NCBI GenBank assembly: GCA_965226245.1
Contig: CBDDCL010000015.1
Location: forward strand, 3,844,001 to 3,908,000
DNA: 64,000 nt
Direction of reading: 5' to 3'
DNA from: CBDCYS01 sp965226245
GTDB taxonomy: Bacteria; Acidobacteriota; Terriglobia; Bryobacterales; UBA6623
In this document: piece after piece, positions 25,131 to 33,745 of the stretch
How positions within the stretch are numbered: position 1 is the stretch's first letter
How the letters are laid out: each line of letters opens with the position of its first letter
Notes under the pieces: model-generated
What the model was told of the DNA's origin: nothing
Databases searched by the model: none
The model's input: the letters and a program-made list of their open reading frames with translations, nothing else
Program-made: the position numbers and the translations under genes

Positions 25131-25515
25131 AGAGGTACAGGGTAACCACCGTTGCTTCCCTGATGTCCGCCTCGAACAGGTCTTCGTTGCGGAAAGATAC
25201 GCGGTCTTCCACGCCAGCCTGGCGTGCGTTCTCCATTGACTTGGTGATCCGTTCCGGATCGATGTCGATGCCGACGGCACGGGCCCTGTACTGCTCTGCC
25301 GCGGTGATCACCACACGCCCGTCACCACAGCCGAGATCGTAAACCAGGTCGTCCGGTTTAACGTCTGCTAGCTTCAGCATCTGCTCAACGACGCTCTGGG
25401 GGGTGGCCACAAACCTGACATCCCGCCCGCGCAACGTCGTCTGTTGTGCAACCGCCAGTGTGAGAGTCATCCCGAGCAGCAAAAGCAGAGAGTAGGACTT
25501 CTTGAACGGTCGCAC
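25131..25515 (-). pseudogene. Secreted SAM-dependent methyltransferase, 3'-truncated
   Basis: The N-terminal 128 residues look genuine: a signal peptide (SYSLLLLLGMTLTLAVAQQ), motif I DLVYDLGCGDGRVVITAAE, VGIDIDPERI and FRNEDLFEADIREATVVTLYLL. After that the ORF (to 24913) runs antisense through the IS701 transposase, so roughly the last third of the normal protein is missing. Related proteins continue with a Leu/Lys-rich segment and a C-terminal strand pair. Function was probably lost. Confidence 0.75.
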
Positions 25516-25648
25516 TACGGTTCCCCTCTGTGTTCTTGCACCTTAGCAGGGCCACACTTACAGATGTTTTTGGCAAACATGGGTTAACGCACCGAACAAC
25601 GCCCGCCCGCACGGATTCGCGCGAGACCGCCAACACGCTCGACGTACA

Positions 25649-26011
25649 ATGAATCCCATGTACAGCAATCGTCTGCTGGAGCACTTCGAAAATCCTCGTA
25701 ACGTCGGCGAAATCCCCGACGCGGATGTTCGTGTGGAGGTGTCGAATCCCATTTGCGGCGATGTCCTGCGCCTCAGCGCCAATCTCTCATCCGGGCGGGT
25801 TGCGGAAATCCGCTACCTCACCCGCGGTTGCACGGCTTCGATCGCCGTCGGTTCGGCGCTGACTGAATTACTGGCGGGCAAGAATGCGGCCGAGGCGGCG
25901 GCGGTTACCCGGGATGAAGTAGAAAACGCCGTGGGGGGCCTGTCCAACGAGTCCAAACACGCCGCCGTGCTAGCGCTGGATGGGGTTAAAGCGATGGTCC
26001 GGGAGATGTAG
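25649..26011 (+). CDS. Iron-sulfur cluster assembly scaffold, NifU/IscU-like
   Basis: Encodes 120 residues: YSNRLLEHFENPRNVGEIPDA at the start is the IscU/NifU signature. Two ligand cysteines are present (NPICGD and TRGCTASIA) with the conserved Asp after the first. The third cysteine of IscU is absent; the equivalent region reads SKHAAVLALDGVK, a variant I have seen in acidobacterial homologs. It may assemble or carry Fe-S clusters with an extra ligand supplied by His. It stands alone, with no iscS or suf genes nearby. Confidence 0.85.
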   Translation: MNPMYSNRLLEHFENPRNVGEIPDADVRVEVSNPICGDVLRLSANLSSGRVAEIRYLTRGCTASIAVGSALTELLAGKNAAEAAAVTRDEVENAVGGLSNESKHAAVLALDGVKAMVREM

Positions 26012-26048
26012 AGCGCAAGCGCGGTTTTCAATCGCATACTTGCAATAT

Positions 26049-28112
26049 TTAATTGGCGGAGGCCGCGCCCGCCAACAACTCAACGAGCTTTGACTCGTCG
26101 AGAACCGCCACACCCAGTTTTTCCGCTTTCGTCAGCTTCGACCCGGCTGCTTCGCCGGCGACAACGTAGTCGGTTTTCTTGCTGACCGAAGCGTTGACTT
26201 TGCCTCCCGCTTGTTCGATGAGCTGTTTCGCGGCGTCTCTGGACATGCTGGGGAGCGTCCCGGTCAGGACAAACGTCAAACCCGCAAGGTTGTCACTGGT
26301 TTTCTCCCGGCGCTGCTGGCTGAACTGCAGGCCGGCCTGCCGGAGTTGCCCTACCAAGTCCAAATTGTTGGGTTCGCGAAAGAAATTGGTGACCGCCTCG
26401 GCCACGCGGGGACCTACGTCGTCGACCTCTTGCAACTCCTCCAGCGAGGCCGCTTTGAGGTCGTCGATGCTGGCAAACCGGTCCGCCACGACCTGTGCCG
26501 TTCTCTCGCCCACAAAGCGAATACCCAGCGCGAACACCACTCTTGGCAGCGGCACGGCGCGGGATTTACTGATGTTTTCCAGCAGGTTGGCGGCCGACTT
26601 CTTGCCCATCCGTTCGAGATTTTCGAGCTGTTCGCCGGTCAACTGGTAAAGATCAGCCACGCTCTTCACCAGACCCTTCTCAACAAGCTGGTCAACCAGA
26701 GCGTCGCCGAGCCCGTCGATGTTCATGGCGCGGCGGGAGGCAAAATGCAGCACCGACTCCTTCAGGCGCGCCGGGCAATTCGCATTGACACAGCGGCGGA
26801 TCGCCTCACCCTCTTCCCGCACGAGCTGCGTGCCGCAAACAGGACACTCGCGAGGCATCAGGAAGGGCCGCCGCTCCGTGCCTTCCGCGACGACTCGCAC
26901 CACCTTGGGAATGACGTCGCCGCTTCGCTCGACAAGCACGGTGTCGCCGATCTGGAGTCCCAGACGTTCGACCTCGTCCTCGTTGTGCAGGGTCGCCCGC
27001 GAAACGGTCGCGCCTCCAACAAAAACCGGCCGCAGCCTGGCGCGCGGAGTGACGGCGCCGGTCCGCCCTACCTGGACGTCGATGCCCTCCACGACGGTCT
27101 CCGCTTGCTCGGCCGCGAATTTATACGCGATGGCCCAACGCGGCGAGCGGGCCGTCGCTCCCAGCGACGATTGCTGGGCCGTGGAGTCGACCTTGAGAAC
27201 CAGTCCGTCTATTTCGTAGGGCAGGCTTTCTCTTTTTTCCTGCCACTGCCGGTGAAAATCGAGGATTTCTTCAATTCCATGCAGCAGCGCCCGATGCGGG
27301 TTCACCTTAAAACCCAGCTTAGCCAGCGTATCGAGCGTCTCCCAGTGTCGCGGCCGAATCGGATTGCCATCGGCCAAAAGCATGTAGACGAAGTAATCCA
27401 GCCGCCGGGAGGCCGTGATCCTGTGATCGAGAACCCGCAACGACCCGGCTGCGGCGTTGCGCGGATTCGCGAATGCCGGCTGTTGCAGGCGCAGGCGTTC
27501 GGAGTTCAGACGCTCGAACGCCTTGGCGCTCATGACGACTTCGCCGCGGACTTCGAGGTCAGCGGGAAGCGTAATGCCCCCGGCGGCCGCGCTGTCCGCC
27601 GCGCTCTCCAGTGTCAGGGGCAGGGAACGGATCGTACGGGCGTTCTCGGTGATGTCTTCGCCAGTGAGGCCGTCCCCGCGCGTCAAGGCCCGGATCATGC
27701 GGTTGCCGGAAAAGTGTGCCGCCCCGGAAAAATGGACCGCCATCGATATGCCGTCCAGCTTCAGCTCCCCCACATAGTCGACCACGCCGAGTCCCGAGAG
27801 TTCGCGCACCCGGCGGTCGAAGTCACGGACCCCCTCCGCGTCGAAGGCGTTGTCGAGACTCATCATGCGGGTGAGATGGGTAACCTTGACAAACCCTTCG
27901 CGAGGAGCGCCCCCGACGCGCTGCGTGGGGGAGTCCGGTGTGACGAGTTCCGGGTGCTGCTCCTCCAGCTCCGCCAGCCGTGCGAGCAGCTCATCGTATT
28001 CCGCGTCGCTGATCTGAGGCTGATCGAGCACGTAATAGAAATGCTCGTGGCGGCGGATCTCCTCGCGGAGAGCGCCGGCCCTTTGCGACGTATCGGACAC
28101 AGGGTCTGCCAT
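26049..28112 (-). CDS. ligA: NAD-dependent DNA ligase LigA
   Basis: Encodes 687 residues, close to the usual 670. Domain order is complete: domain Ia (YYVLDQPQISDAEYDELL), adenylation site VGELKLDGISMAVHF with the active-site Lys in KLDG, OB fold (VGRTGAVTPRARL), four-cysteine zinc finger (CPVCG and CVNANCPARL, about residues 415-437), HhH region (MNIDGLGDALVDQLVEKGLV) and C-terminal BRCT (LTFVLTGTLPSMSRDAAKQL). It seals nicks in replication and repair. A TATAAT on the minus strand (complement of about 28121-28126) lies only about 10 bases before ATG, which suggests leaderless or very short-leader transcription. Confidence 0.97.
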   Translation of the reverse strand: MADPVSDTSQRAGALREEIRRHEHFYYVLDQPQISDAEYDELLARLAELEEQHPELVTPDSPTQRVGGAPREGFVKVTHLTRMMSLDNAFDAEGVRDFDRRVRELSGLGVVDYVGELKLDGISMAVHFSGAAHFSGNRMIRALTRGDGLTGEDITENARTIRSLPLTLESAADSAAAGGITLPADLEVRGEVVMSAKAFERLNSERLRLQQPAFANPRNAAAGSLRVLDHRITASRRLDYFVYMLLADGNPIRPRHWETLDTLAKLGFKVNPHRALLHGIEEILDFHRQWQEKRESLPYEIDGLVLKVDSTAQQSSLGATARSPRWAIAYKFAAEQAETVVEGIDVQVGRTGAVTPRARLRPVFVGGATVSRATLHNEDEVERLGLQIGDTVLVERSGDVIPKVVRVVAEGTERRPFLMPRECPVCGTQLVREEGEAIRRCVNANCPARLKESVLHFASRRAMNIDGLGDALVDQLVEKGLVKSVADLYQLTGEQLENLERMGKKSAANLLENISKSRAVPLPRVVFALGIRFVGERTAQVVADRFASIDDLKAASLEELQEVDDVGPRVAEAVTNFFREPNNLDLVGQLRQAGLQFSQQRREKTSDNLAGLTFVLTGTLPSMSRDAAKQLIEQAGGKVNASVSKKTDYVVAGEAAGSKLTKAEKLGVAVLDESKLVELLAGAASAN

Positions 28113-28131
28113 CGACGTTCTATTATAGAAA

Positions 28132-29082
28132 TTGGTCCCCGATAGCTATCAGCACTGCGCTCTGATCTACAACCCCATCTCGGGCCGGCGTCAGATTCTC
28201 CGCGAGAAGAAAGTCGAATCGGCGCGGGAGATCCTTCAACAGTGGATTCCGCGCGTGGATAAGATGGCCACCGAGTCCATGGGGGACGCGGCGCGCCTGA
28301 CTCGCGACGCCATTGCCGGCGGCTGCGACCTCATCGCCGCTTGCGGCGGCGGTATCGGCGACTCCGGCGCCACGCTGTTGCCCTTGCCGGCCGGTACCGC
28401 GAACCTGCTGGCGGAACAAGCCGGCATTCCCATGGGGCCGGTTAAAGCAGCGGCCTTGTTTCCTGAAGCGGCCTCTTACGAAGCGCCCCTCGGGATCGTC
28501 CGCTGCGAGAGCCCCCAACCTTCCCAGCGGCTGTTTCTGCTGCTGTGCGGCGTGGGAGTGGACGCCAGCATCATTTACAATCTCAACACCAAGCTCAAGG
28601 CCTATCTCGGACAGGGCGCCTACTGGCTGGGATCTCTCGATCATCTTCATCGCAAGCTGGAGCCGTTTCGCATTCGCATTGACGGCGAAACCCATGAATG
28701 CACGTTCGCGCTGCTCAGCAAGAGCCGTGTCTATGGGGGACATCTGGCCATCACTCCCCATGCGCACCCCTTTCGGGATGAGTTTGATGTTGTCGTCTTT
28801 CATGGGCAGTCGCCGCTGCGCTATGTGAACTACCTGGCCGGGCTCACGGCGCGCAAACTCGATCGGTTGCCGGACGTCACTTTCCATCGAACCAGCCGGG
28901 CTGAGCTTTTCCCGCTGGATTCCGACCGTGTTTACGTTGAAGTGGACGGCGAACTGGCGGGACGGCTTCCCGCCAGCGTTGAGATAGCGGCCCATGGAGT
29001 CAAAGTTCTTCTGCCCGCGCGCTACGCCGAGGAGCACGCCAGTCCGGTGACCGCGGATGCTCTTTCCAGCGCCGCTGTCTAG
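28132..29082 (+). CDS. Diacylglycerol/lipid kinase-like protein lacking the GGDGT motif
   Basis: 316 residues with the DAGK-catalytic fold signature ALIYNPISGRR at the N-terminus, LPAGTANLLAEQ, GVGVDASIIYNLN, and a C-terminal beta domain (YVEVDGELAGRLPASVEI). The catalytic loop, normally GGDGT-NEV-NG, is missing: the sequence runs ACGGGIGDSGATLLPLPAGT, a gap of about nine residues in frame. The enzyme is therefore probably inactive unless this is an assembly artefact. It is divergent from ligA by only 19 bp; the TTG start at 28132 is the earliest possible and lacks a good ribosome site. Confidence 0.75.
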   Translation: MVPDSYQHCALIYNPISGRRQILREKKVESAREILQQWIPRVDKMATESMGDAARLTRDAIAGGCDLIAACGGGIGDSGATLLPLPAGTANLLAEQAGIPMGPVKAAALFPEAASYEAPLGIVRCESPQPSQRLFLLLCGVGVDASIIYNLNTKLKAYLGQGAYWLGSLDHLHRKLEPFRIRIDGETHECTFALLSKSRVYGGHLAITPHAHPFRDEFDVVVFHGQSPLRYVNYLAGLTARKLDRLPDVTFHRTSRAELFPLDSDRVYVEVDGELAGRLPASVEIAAHGVKVLLPARYAEEHASPVTADALSSAAV

Positions 29083-29129
29083 CGTATTTTGCGCCGCAAA
29101 GTAGTTAGTCCCGGTGCCGCTCCCAAGCA

Positions 29130-30113
29130 ATGGACCCGCTCACTCACACCGCCGCGGGAGTACTGATGGCGCGGGCCGGACTGGACCGTTTCACCCCGCG
29201 CGCCACGCTTATCTGCGTCGTGGCGGCGAATATTCCTGATATCGACCTCGTCACGGCAACCTCGCCGATCAACTACTTGAACTACCATCGCCACCTCACC
29301 CACGGATTACCCGCGGCGCCGTTCATGGGGGCGCTGACACTTATTTTCGCGGAAGGCCTGGCTCGCCTGTTCCGGCGAAGGAGCGAGCCTTTGCCGTGGC
29401 TGCGCGCCTGGGCTGTCTCGACTCTGGTGGCGTTGTCGCACCCGCTAATCGATCTAACGAACGCTTACGGCATCCGCCTGGGGCTGCCGTTTTTGGACGC
29501 ATGGCAGAGCCTGGACATCTTGTTTATTATCGAGCCGTTCATCTGGCTCATCTTGTTTCTTGCGATCGTCACCCCCATGCTCGTCGGTCTGCTGCACGGC
29601 GAGATCGGCGACGAACCGCCACGCCGGGACCGCTGGGCATGGGCCGGACTGGCGCTGGTTCTCGCCTTCATTGGAGTCAAGGGCGTGCTCCATGCGAAGG
29701 CGGTTGAGACCCTCGATTCGCATCTCTATGACGGCGCGCCCGCGGTTCGAGTGGCGGCGTTTCCGCTGCCGTTGAATCCGCTGACCTGGCTGGCTTATGT
29801 GGAAACCGAGCGTTTCCACTATGTCTCGACCCTCAACTTGAGCGACGGCTACGACCCTTCCCTCGCCGAGCGGTATTACAAACCGGAGGACGGTCCTGTC
29901 TTGGAAGCCGCCTATGCCGGCAGCGTTGTCCGCGACTATCGGAACTTCGCGCGCTATGCCTTCACCAGCGTGGAACCGATTCCGGGGGGCTCTCTTGTGC
30001 GAATGGCCGACTTTCGTTTTCCGCGAGGAGACGGCTTTGGCTTTCAGTGCCGCGTTGAACTGGACGAATTGAATCGGGTGGTGCGGCAAGAGTTTAGCTA
30101 TGGGGGTGATTGA
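29130..30113 (+). CDS. Membrane-bound metal-dependent hydrolase, YdjM/DUF457 family
   Basis: 327 residues. The first half has the family His/Asp motifs (MDPLTHTAAGVLMARAGL, NIPDIDLV, HRHLTHGLP, SHPLIDLTNAYG) interleaved with four to five hydrophobic segments, placing it in the inner membrane. The second half (from about residue 185) is a soluble domain. Putative metal ligands are the His and Asp residues of these motifs. The natural substrate of this family is unknown. It lies 47 bp after the lipid-kinase-like gene, so the two are probably co-transcribed. Confidence 0.85.
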   Translation: MDPLTHTAAGVLMARAGLDRFTPRATLICVVAANIPDIDLVTATSPINYLNYHRHLTHGLPAAPFMGALTLIFAEGLARLFRRRSEPLPWLRAWAVSTLVALSHPLIDLTNAYGIRLGLPFLDAWQSLDILFIIEPFIWLILFLAIVTPMLVGLLHGEIGDEPPRRDRWAWAGLALVLAFIGVKGVLHAKAVETLDSHLYDGAPAVRVAAFPLPLNPLTWLAYVETERFHYVSTLNLSDGYDPSLAERYYKPEDGPVLEAAYAGSVVRDYRNFARYAFTSVEPIPGGSLVRMADFRFPRGDGFGFQCRVELDELNRVVRQEFSYGGD

Positions 30114-30444
30114 ACGTTCGCCTGGATGCGGAGCCTTAGGGAACGCCGATCACTGTTTCGTTTCAAGAACCGTCCGCTCAGTCACAAGCCTTTTCCTCTA
30201 TTAAGCAGAGCCCCAGGCGTCAGCCTGGGGGCAAGTCCCCAAAAGCAACACCTTTCTCGAGTGCCAAACGTGCCCTGTTCGGTTCCGGCTGGTCCGCGTT
30301 AGGGCTCATCGCCCGAAAAACCACCGATGCTCCCCCCAAGGCTATATCTATAGCGATCTATAGCGTTGGCCCAAGGCAGAGTAAGGCGACGACTCGCTAG
30401 GGAAGTGCGATCACCAGAATCTCTCGATCAGGGCTGCTTGGCGT
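30114..30444. other. Intergenic region with a perfect hairpin
   Basis: CCCCAGGC-GTCA-GCCTGGGG lies at 30211-30230, possibly a terminator for both flanking converging units or a REP-like hairpin. A short direct repeat TCTATAGCGA/TCTATAGCG lies near 30350-30366. No gene is seen. Confidence 0.5.
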
Positions 30445-30633
30445 TCACCGCAAATCTGGTCCCAGGCGGTGTGCTCGAACCGGTTCGCTCTGCTCGGCGG
30501 GCTCCGTTCGAGCGGCCTCCGCTTGCGGGGGGCGCGGCCTCGTCGGCGGCCCGACGAAGGCCGAGAGGGCCAGCCAGAACAGGGTCCCGGCGGCGATCAC
30601 GGCGGCCTCGGCGAGAATGCGGGGGAACGGCAC
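30445..30633 (-). CDS. 62-residue single-pass membrane protein
   Basis: GTG at 30633 is preceded by AAGGAGG at four bases and lies 10 bp after the stop of the large gene at 30644, so the two are likely translationally linked. The product starts VPFPRILAEAAVIAAGTLFWLALSAF: one transmembrane helix (about residues 8-27), then a Pro/Glu/Arg-rich soluble tail. I recognise no family. The start and coupling are inferred from the strong ribosome site. Confidence 0.55.
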   Translation of the reverse strand: MPFPRILAEAAVIAAGTLFWLALSAFVGPPTRPRPPQAEAARTEPAEQSEPVRAHRLGPDLR

Positions 30634-30643
30634 GCTGCCTCCT

Positions 30644-32794
30644 TCAATCCGTCGTGTCGGGCAGGAAGTTCTCGAGGGCCCAGATTTCAACTTCGGGCGA
30701 GCCGGACTCTAGGGCGATCTGTCGACCATCCGGGTGAATCGCCACGTCGCGGAGCTTCTCTAAATCCAGTCCCGTTTCTTCAGGGATTCCGCCCGCCGTG
30801 GGTACCCGCCATAGTTGTCGCGGTTGTTCTTGTAGGTTCACGGTTACGTACAAGTCCTCGCCGTCCGGGCTCCACGCCACGCCCCGAATGTCGTTTACGG
30901 CCGCTGGAAAGTCGCCAGCCATAGCCGACTCCCCGGTGCTCGCAACCACGGTCCATAGCCGCATGCGCACTCGGTCCGCCTCATCGCTGTACTTCTGCGG
31001 CACGGCGAACCGGCGTCGATCAGGAGAAACCGCTATCGTTCGGATGTAGGCGGACTGGCGATAGATCTCCCGCTCTTTTCTGGATTCCAGGTCCAGCGCG
31101 ATCACCGCAACTTCTTGGTGGTACCGCCCCTCTTCCCGCCACTGGCGAACTCGGGCGCGCAGCAGCACGGTATCGTTGTCCAACCAACCCTCCGCTCTGG
31201 GCTGATGTGCGCCGAGCGGAACGATCATGGTTGGCCCGCTTTCGAGATCGACGACAATCACCGACCCACGCCCTCGCGAGTCCCAGCCATTCAGCAAGAT
31301 GCGCCTACTATCCGGCGAGAATCGTTGGACACCGTATCTCGACAAGGTTGCCCCTGTAGTTTCCCGGCCATAGGACTTCTCTTCTCCGCTTTTCAGATCA
31401 CGTACCACCAAGCGGGTCGTCGCGTGGCTGACTCGCCCGCGGAGGACAAGATACGACAAATACCGGCCATCGGGTGAAAACGCCGGTGCGCGCTGTGTTC
31501 CGGGGAATCGAGAGCCTAGAATCTTCGGAGCTGCATTGGGATTGCCGATGCTCGCGAGGTCCGCCAGACGGATCTCCATCGTCTTGGATTGAATGCTGTA
31601 GAGCAATCGCCCGCCTGCCGCAGCGCCCAGGGCGCGCATCGGACCGGAGCCGGTTTTGATAATTGTCGGTTCGCCTGTGGGGCGGCCGTCGCGCATCGGC
31701 AGCGAGTAGAGACTCGTCGCTCCCTTGCGATTGCTCGTGAAAAGAAGCGCTTTCGAGCCGGGCGCCCAGGCGACCAAGGCGTCGTCGGCAGGGTGCGATA
31801 CGGCCGGCGCTTCAAATTCCCCGTTTGCCTCCAGCACGAATATGTCGCGTTGCGGGGATCCGGGCTCCGCCGGCAGGTCATAGGCGACGAAGCGGCCATC
31901 CGGCGAGATCAGGGGGTTCGGATCTTCCCACCCCACCGTCTTGAGGGTCGTTACCTTGCCGTCCTCCGCTGATACGAAGGCGATGCGGTTCAGGCGGCTT
32001 TCGTCACTTGTGACGGCGAGAACCCTTTCGCCCTCAGGAGTCCAGCCGGTGATCCGAAGTCGTGACGCTGCCAACCCCGAGACTCGTCCGGACTCGTCGC
32101 CCAACGGGAACCGGACAACCGTTTGAGATTGATTCGGCGTTCCATTGTCCCCTATTGGCACGAGCCGCAGATCGACAGTTTGAGCGTTCGGATCGCTATG
32201 GTTCCACCAAACATAGGCAATGGCGCGCCCGTCAGGCCGAAACACACTGTTCGTGGGGAAACCCGTCTCGTGGTTGTCGCCCTGGACTAGCGTTCTGTTC
32301 TCGCCGCTTTCGAGGTCGCGCATCATCAGGGAACCGTCTTCGCCGGCGTAACTGAGGAAGCGGCCGTCCGGAGAAAGGCCGCCGTAGTCGTCGACGTCCT
32401 TTCCGGCCCAGACCCGGCGCGAGACCATGGGATCGGTGCGCGCGGCAGCGTTGGCCAGCGGAGTGGGCGGGTTCAGAATCGGCCCCGAGATCAACCATGC
32501 GCCCGCGAGAGCCGCTGCGGCGAGGCCCCCAACCCAGATGCGCTTGTTTCGCGCGGGATTGTCGCTGGTCTGCACTTCCGGCGGCCGGGCGGCGCGCCAA
32601 GCGTCGATTTCGCTCGCGTAGGCATAGACGCTCGAGCGACGGTCGGTGCGGTGGCGGCGAATCGGCAGGCGCTCTTCCAGCTCCCAGCGGCGGGCAGTCC
32701 GCTGGTCTCGCTCGAGGTAGGCGCCGATCTCCTTCCAGCCTTGCAGCGGCGTCTCGTTCGAGGGAGTGTCGGGTTTCGGCTTCTCTTGGGACAT
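30644..32794 (-). CDS. HTH-transmembrane-PD40/WD40 propeller protein
   Basis: 716 residues. Residues about 18-70 form a MerR/excisionase-type winged HTH (GWKEIGAYLERDQRTARRWE, then YASEIDAWRA); one TM helix follows (IWVGGLAAAALAGAWLI, about 85-102); the rest is a TolB/PD40 propeller with repeated SPDGR motifs (GGLSPDGRFLSY, PLISPDGRFVAYD, PAFSPDGRYLSYL, GVAWSPDGEDLYV). This cytoplasm-to-periplasm architecture is widespread in acidobacteria and probably links periplasmic sensing to gene regulation. Signal and target are unknown. The small membrane ORF at 30445 follows directly. Confidence 0.85.
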   Translation of the reverse strand: MSQEKPKPDTPSNETPLQGWKEIGAYLERDQRTARRWELEERLPIRRHRTDRRSSVYAYASEIDAWRAARPPEVQTSDNPARNKRIWVGGLAAAALAGAWLISGPILNPPTPLANAAARTDPMVSRRVWAGKDVDDYGGLSPDGRFLSYAGEDGSLMMRDLESGENRTLVQGDNHETGFPTNSVFRPDGRAIAYVWWNHSDPNAQTVDLRLVPIGDNGTPNQSQTVVRFPLGDESGRVSGLAASRLRITGWTPEGERVLAVTSDESRLNRIAFVSAEDGKVTTLKTVGWEDPNPLISPDGRFVAYDLPAEPGSPQRDIFVLEANGEFEAPAVSHPADDALVAWAPGSKALLFTSNRKGATSLYSLPMRDGRPTGEPTIIKTGSGPMRALGAAAGGRLLYSIQSKTMEIRLADLASIGNPNAAPKILGSRFPGTQRAPAFSPDGRYLSYLVLRGRVSHATTRLVVRDLKSGEEKSYGRETTGATLSRYGVQRFSPDSRRILLNGWDSRGRGSVIVVDLESGPTMIVPLGAHQPRAEGWLDNDTVLLRARVRQWREEGRYHQEVAVIALDLESRKEREIYRQSAYIRTIAVSPDRRRFAVPQKYSDEADRVRMRLWTVVASTGESAMAGDFPAAVNDIRGVAWSPDGEDLYVTVNLQEQPRQLWRVPTAGGIPEETGLDLEKLRDVAIHPDGRQIALESGSPEVEIWALENFLPDTTD

Positions 32795-32992
32795 GCGCGG
32801 CTCCTTGCCTGAGCCCCCAGATTATCAGCCTTCCCGCCGTTGGCAAAGCGGCATGAGCGGACATGGCGTCGATTTCGATTCATGCCCGTGGGAGATCTGT
32901 CGTCCAAGCTGTTCCTGGATGATTGTCGCCCTCATTGGGTTTGATATCGTGTACTCATGGAGTGAGGAGATCGAATCATCCTCGATCCGAAG

Positions 32993-33214
32993 GTGCTCAG
33001 CGGAAAACCGGTCGTTCGCGGTACCCGGATCTCCGTCGAGTTTGTGGTGAACCTCTTAGCTAATGGTTGGAGCAAGCAGCAAATCCAAGACAGCTACGCC
33101 AACTTGACTACAACGGACATCCGAGCCTGCCTTGCCTATGCCACCGAAGTTTTGCAGGCGGAGAAAGTTTATCCGCTTGCCGGCATGAAGCTCTTGGCGG
33201 CGGCGACACGCTAG
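32993..33214 (+). CDS. DUF433 antitoxin-like protein
   Basis: The core reads SGKPVVRGTRISVEFVVNLLANGWSKQQI and ACLAYATEVL, the DUF433 fold used in VapB-like antitoxins. The usual N-terminus (ILDPKVL) is encoded upstream from 32978, but the nearby ATG 32957 meets an in-frame TGA as its third codon. Candidate starts are therefore GTG 32993 or a non-standard ATC behind GAGGAG. No toxin gene follows it in the window. Confidence 0.7.
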   Translation: MLSGKPVVRGTRISVEFVVNLLANGWSKQQIQDSYANLTTTDIRACLAYATEVLQAEKVYPLAGMKLLAAATR

Positions 33215-33238
33215 AATGACTAAGGGTTTCATTCACCG

Positions 33239-33502
33239 ATGAACGTCGCCATCGAACTCCCTGAGGATATCGCCAAGCGGCTCAAAGCCGCTTGGCAAGA
33301 TATGCCCCGGCGCGCACTGGAAGCGGTCGCGGTCGAGGGCTATCGAAGCGAGGCGATCACTCAACGTCAGGTCGGGCGGTTATTGGACTTATCGTACTGG
33401 GAAACGGAAGCTTTCCTGAAGCAACGCGGCGCATATCTGCCCTATGACGAAGAAGAGTTGAGACAGGACAGAGCAGCTCTCGACCAAGCTCTGGACGAAT
33501 GA
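33239..33502 (+). CDS. UPF0175 family protein (antitoxin-like)
   Basis: 87 residues with NVAIELPEDIAKRL at the N-terminus, RRALEAVAVEGYRSEAIT and QVGRLLDLSYWETEAFLKQRG, matching UPF0175. Members usually pair with a DUF3368/PIN-type toxin whose start overlaps the stop. Here ATGA overlap is present at 33499, but the downstream ORF keeps only the first few toxin residues. It starts 24 bp after the DUF433 gene. Confidence 0.82.
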   Translation: MNVAIELPEDIAKRLKAAWQDMPRRALEAVAVEGYRSEAITQRQVGRLLDLSYWETEAFLKQRGAYLPYDEEELRQDRAALDQALDE

Positions 33503-33588
33503 TCGTCGTCTCCGATCGCCTGCGGCAAACCAACTTTCGCGTCTCACCAAGGCTTCTCAAAGCCGTCCAAGCGCCAAGCGATCGGTAA
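33499..33588 (+). pseudogene. Vestigial PIN/DUF3368-type toxin start
   Basis: ATG 33499 overlaps the UPF0175 stop codon. The peptide opens MIVVSD, the usual toxin N-terminus, then becomes unrelated (RLRQTNFRVSPRLLK...) and stops after 29 codons. Most of the PIN domain is absent. Confidence 0.45.
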
Positions 33589-33745
33589 TTTTCCGTTCGC
33601 CGGAGAAATCCGCGACTTGCCCATGCCGCCACCGAATCAGCTTTACCAATTGACATCCCTCCACGCAAGCTGATACCTTTCTGAACGATTGCCTATCACG
33701 GGTCTCATTGCCGGGCCGCCGGGATCGTATCAAGGGAAGCTTGCT

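Noticed and set aside
26211..28145. 644-codon ORF on the plus strand over ligA
   Set aside because: An antisense shadow of a highly conserved gene with no protein-like features.
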